Assembly (NCBI GenBank): GCA_018902385.1
Contig: JABSSW010000003.1
Span: 1-64,000 of the forward strand
Length of the DNA: 64,000 nt
From: Physcia stellaris
Lineage: Eukaryota > Ascomycota > Lecanoromycetes > Caliciales > Physciaceae
Reading direction: 5' to 3'
Shown here: positions 61,290-64,000 of the stretch, one piece after another
How positions within the stretch are numbered: the first letter of the stretch is position 1
How the letters are laid out: the number at the start of each line of letters is the position of its first letter
Translations under genes and position numbers: made by a program
Notes under the pieces: generated by a model
The model's input: the letters and a program-made list of their open reading frames with translations, nothing else
What the model was told of the DNA's origin: nothing
The model's database searches: none

Positions 61290-64000
61290 ATGAACAGCAC
61301 TCCTCGTCTCCGTTCGGCTTTTCCTTCCACGCCCCAGAGCAAACAGAAACAGGAGGGACATGCCCCAGCTTCTGGCTCGTGGACCTCTCCATCTATCATA
61401 CCAGCATTGAAGTCTGTTAATACCGCCGGAAGTGCTCCGTTGATCCCCACCCGAGTACTTGATCCTCCATCTCAGCGACTATACGTTCTCTTCTTCTACC
61501 TTGGGCTAACTGTATGGCGTCTTTATGACTATTTCCGTGTACTCTCAGATGAAGCGGACTCACTATGGCTGTTCATGAAATGGGTACTCATAGACAGCAT
61601 TGTGCTGTACGGATTGCCTGGACTCCGGATACCATGGCTGCAATGGTCGTCGACAACAATGACCATGCTCTTTGTGTCTCATGCATTTCTTAGCGCTATT
61701 ATGATGTTCCGCATTCCTGTAGGTGGATAAGGGCCAAAATCCAGAATATTGCTAATGAAAAGTAGATCCCTCTGCAAGCGTGGCTAGTAGCATTTACGAG
61801 ACTATTGTATGACCGGGAATTGGCCGTACTGGAGAGAAATGTGAAGCCAGCTTCGGTGTTACACAATGCCTCGTTGATCTTAGGGAAACAGATCATACAC
61901 ATATTGCCCGAGGGGTACAATAAATACTTGCTTAAGCATTGGATTACGTGCTGACCTAGATGCTTACAGGTACGCCATTTTGAATCCGGATCACTCGCCC
62001 TTCTGTATCGGTGGCACTCAGGAATCCACCACTCTCCCCATTCGTATTAATCAGACAACTCCTATCTTGATAGAATTACTCCGTGTGGATCTGGAGACTA
62101 ATTCGAATGAGACCATTGTAGTGACAGGGCGGGAGTTGGGTAAACTCAAGAAACAGGCAGACCGAGAACTTGGAAAACCAGACCCGGCTAGTCCACTGAC
62201 ATTAAGGGTGCCCATAAAGGTCGCAGGCTTGTATCGACTTTCCAGGGTGATAGATCAGTCAAAATTGGAGGTGCGAAGAAAATCATCCGATACCTTGGTG
62301 GTTCAGTGTCCGTCGGCTTCGATAGAGGCTGTTTCTTTAGACAAATGTCAGGGTGACTTGACAGATTTCAAGATACTTGTCGAGGGGACCCCACCATTGA
62401 GGATTCGATATAGTAAGACTGTCAACAATAAGGACACAGGCCATCACGTGCTCGAACATATAAGCCCTGAAGACCTTATTTCTCCTCCTATTAAGCAAAG
62501 TACATCTGGAACACTGGTGTCGTTGGACGACTCTCCCAACATGGACATATCCTGGGCTCGAATTCAGTCTGTACAAATTCCGATAAATGAATCTCTTGGA
62601 GTAAGTGGAGGCTACAAGTACTCTATCGATGAAGTGCACGACGCTTGTGGCAACGTTGCTGTGTATACTGGCTCTCGTCCAATGATGGCTCGTAAACGCT
62701 ACTCTGAAGAACATAAAGTACTCGAACAAGTGTTAAGCGTTCATGAGCGGCCTAGTGCTCAGTTTCACGGATGTAGTGCACAGCATGAGCTCAAAATTGA
62801 GAGTGGCAAATCTCTTGAACTCCCCGTTCGCTTCTCGTCCACCGGGTCCAGAAGCCTTCGAGATTCTCCTCACCAGATTTCTTATGTGTTTGAGCCTGAA
62901 ATGGCAGATCAAGAGCACGGAGTCGAAGCAATCGTCTATAATGTATCTTTGAAGCCTACCGATTCGCTTCCCAGGGTGCACAAACCCGGTTTGTATTCGC
63001 TCAAGTCAATCAACACCGGCTTCTGTATGGGCGAGATTTTGGAACCCTCAACGTGCTTGTTAACAAATCCACCTGAGCCGAGTCTGATCATCAGCCATGA
63101 AGCGATCCCAGGCAAATGCGCAGGCAAACCCGTGGGGCTTGCTGTCGGATTGGAATTGACCGGAACACCACCTTTTCGAGTGCTCTACACTGTTTCTCAT
63201 GATGGGGGACGGGTCACGCCTGAGACCAAGGAGATATTCCAGGTTCATGATCAGGTCGAATTTAGACCTTCTATTGCAGGTCGTTACGTCTATACCTTTA
63301 CTCATATCAGCGACGCAGTATACAACAAGCCCCGTTCAATCTCGGAGGAAGATCTTAAGGTCGAGCAGGAGATCAAACCCCCAGCTTCAGCTAGGTTCAG
63401 GGATACCAATGCATTTCGCAAAGTTTGCATTGACGAGCCTGCAACTTTTGAGGTCGAGTTCTTAGGGGACGGCCTCCTTGAGTTGGAGTATGAGCTTATC
63501 CACAACGGACGGCATAAAAACCTTCAAAAAAAGAAGTTCAAAGGCGATGGAGGCATTATCCATACGATTACTACCGACATGCTCCAGGAAGGAGGGGATT
63601 ACACGTTCGTGTTGCTCAGCATGACGGATGAGAACGGCTGCAAGAATCCCTTGAATCAAGAATTCAAGCTTGACGTAGGTCTTCAGAAGCCCAAAGTATC
63701 ATTTGGCTTCATTGCGAACCAAAGAAGTGTATTGGCGCTAGAAGCAAAGAAGATCAAACTTCCCATAAGACTACAGGGGAGTCCGCCATGGTATCTTTTT
63801 TATCGAAACCTTGACTATCCGAGCGATTCGATAGAGGCCATTTTGCACAATCAAAACGATGATATTGAGGTCAAGAGAGCGGGATTATACGAAATTACGG
63901 ATGTTCATGATGCCGCATGTCCTGGTACCGTTGACACATCGGCTAATCAATTCGAGGTTCAATGGATCCCCAGACCTGCCGTACATGTGTCGCAAGGTGC
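61290..64000 (+). CDS. POM152: Nucleoporin POM152 (3' end outside window)
   Basis: Exons 61290-61718, 61766-61914 and 61970 onwards give more than 860 residues, still open at the window end. POM152 is a transmembrane ring nucleoporin of fungi. A Ser/Pro-rich cytosolic N-terminus (MNSTPRLRSAFPSTPQ...) is followed by hydrophobic segments at about residues 55-75, 85-110 and 118-140. Then comes the long lumenal part built of repeated Ig-like beta domains, seen as recurring blocks such as PPLRIRYSK, PPFRVLYTVSHDGG and PPWYLFYRN, spaced by YSL/GLYxI strands. Introns of 47 and 55 nt keep conserved phase. It is divergent from the UCH gene. Confidence 0.93.

Overview
The window comes from a filamentous ascomycete (Pezizomycotina). 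The evidence is short introns of about 46-130 nt with GT-AG borders, a scytalone dehydratase of the DHN-melanin type, a divergent H2A/H2B histone pair, a But2-domain wall protein, and a genome split into a very AT-rich repeat block and an ordinary gene-rich block. Class Leotiomycetes is my guess and is not proven by anything here.

Bases 1 to about 35,500 form an AT-rich repeat block made of LTR-retrotransposon fossils that have been hypermutated by a RIP-like process. Three members of one Ty3/Gypsy family are present: copy A (1-6507, left end outside the window), copy B (11326-21790) and truncated copy D (30895-33165). A second Gypsy family is present as copy C (24263-30894). A small non-autonomous element E lies at 33451-35470. 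Two unmutated elements of normal base composition sit inside copies A and B: element 1 (2168-4529) and element 2 (12525-15390). Each has matching long terminal repeats, a 5-bp target duplication and a gag-like/zinc-finger coding region but no pol, so they look like young TR-GAG-type elements. The mutation signature is unusual. Residual C in the block stands almost only before A or G, so CpT and CpC (ApG and GpG on the other strand) have been lost while CpA and CpG survive. Classical RIP prefers CpA.

Bases 35,595 to 64,000 are gene-dense. In order they hold: a four-helix membrane protein (-), scytalone dehydratase with a long tail (+), a GH17 glucanase fused to a But2 domain (-), KGD2 (-) divergent from complex I NDUFB9 (+), histone H2A (-) divergent from H2B (+), ATG4 (-) divergent from the splicing G-patch protein SQS1 (+), JJJ1 (-) divergent from an FBXO21-like F-box protein (+), an unrecognised gene (-), a small TIR element, a UCH37-type deubiquitinase (-) divergent from POM152 (+, cut by the window end). 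Most neighbours are head-to-head pairs sharing 290-610 bp promoters. The KGD2/NDUFB9 pair (both mitochondrial) and the histone pair are the ones where co-regulation is biologically plausible. Exon borders were assigned by eye from GT..AG signals and family conservation.
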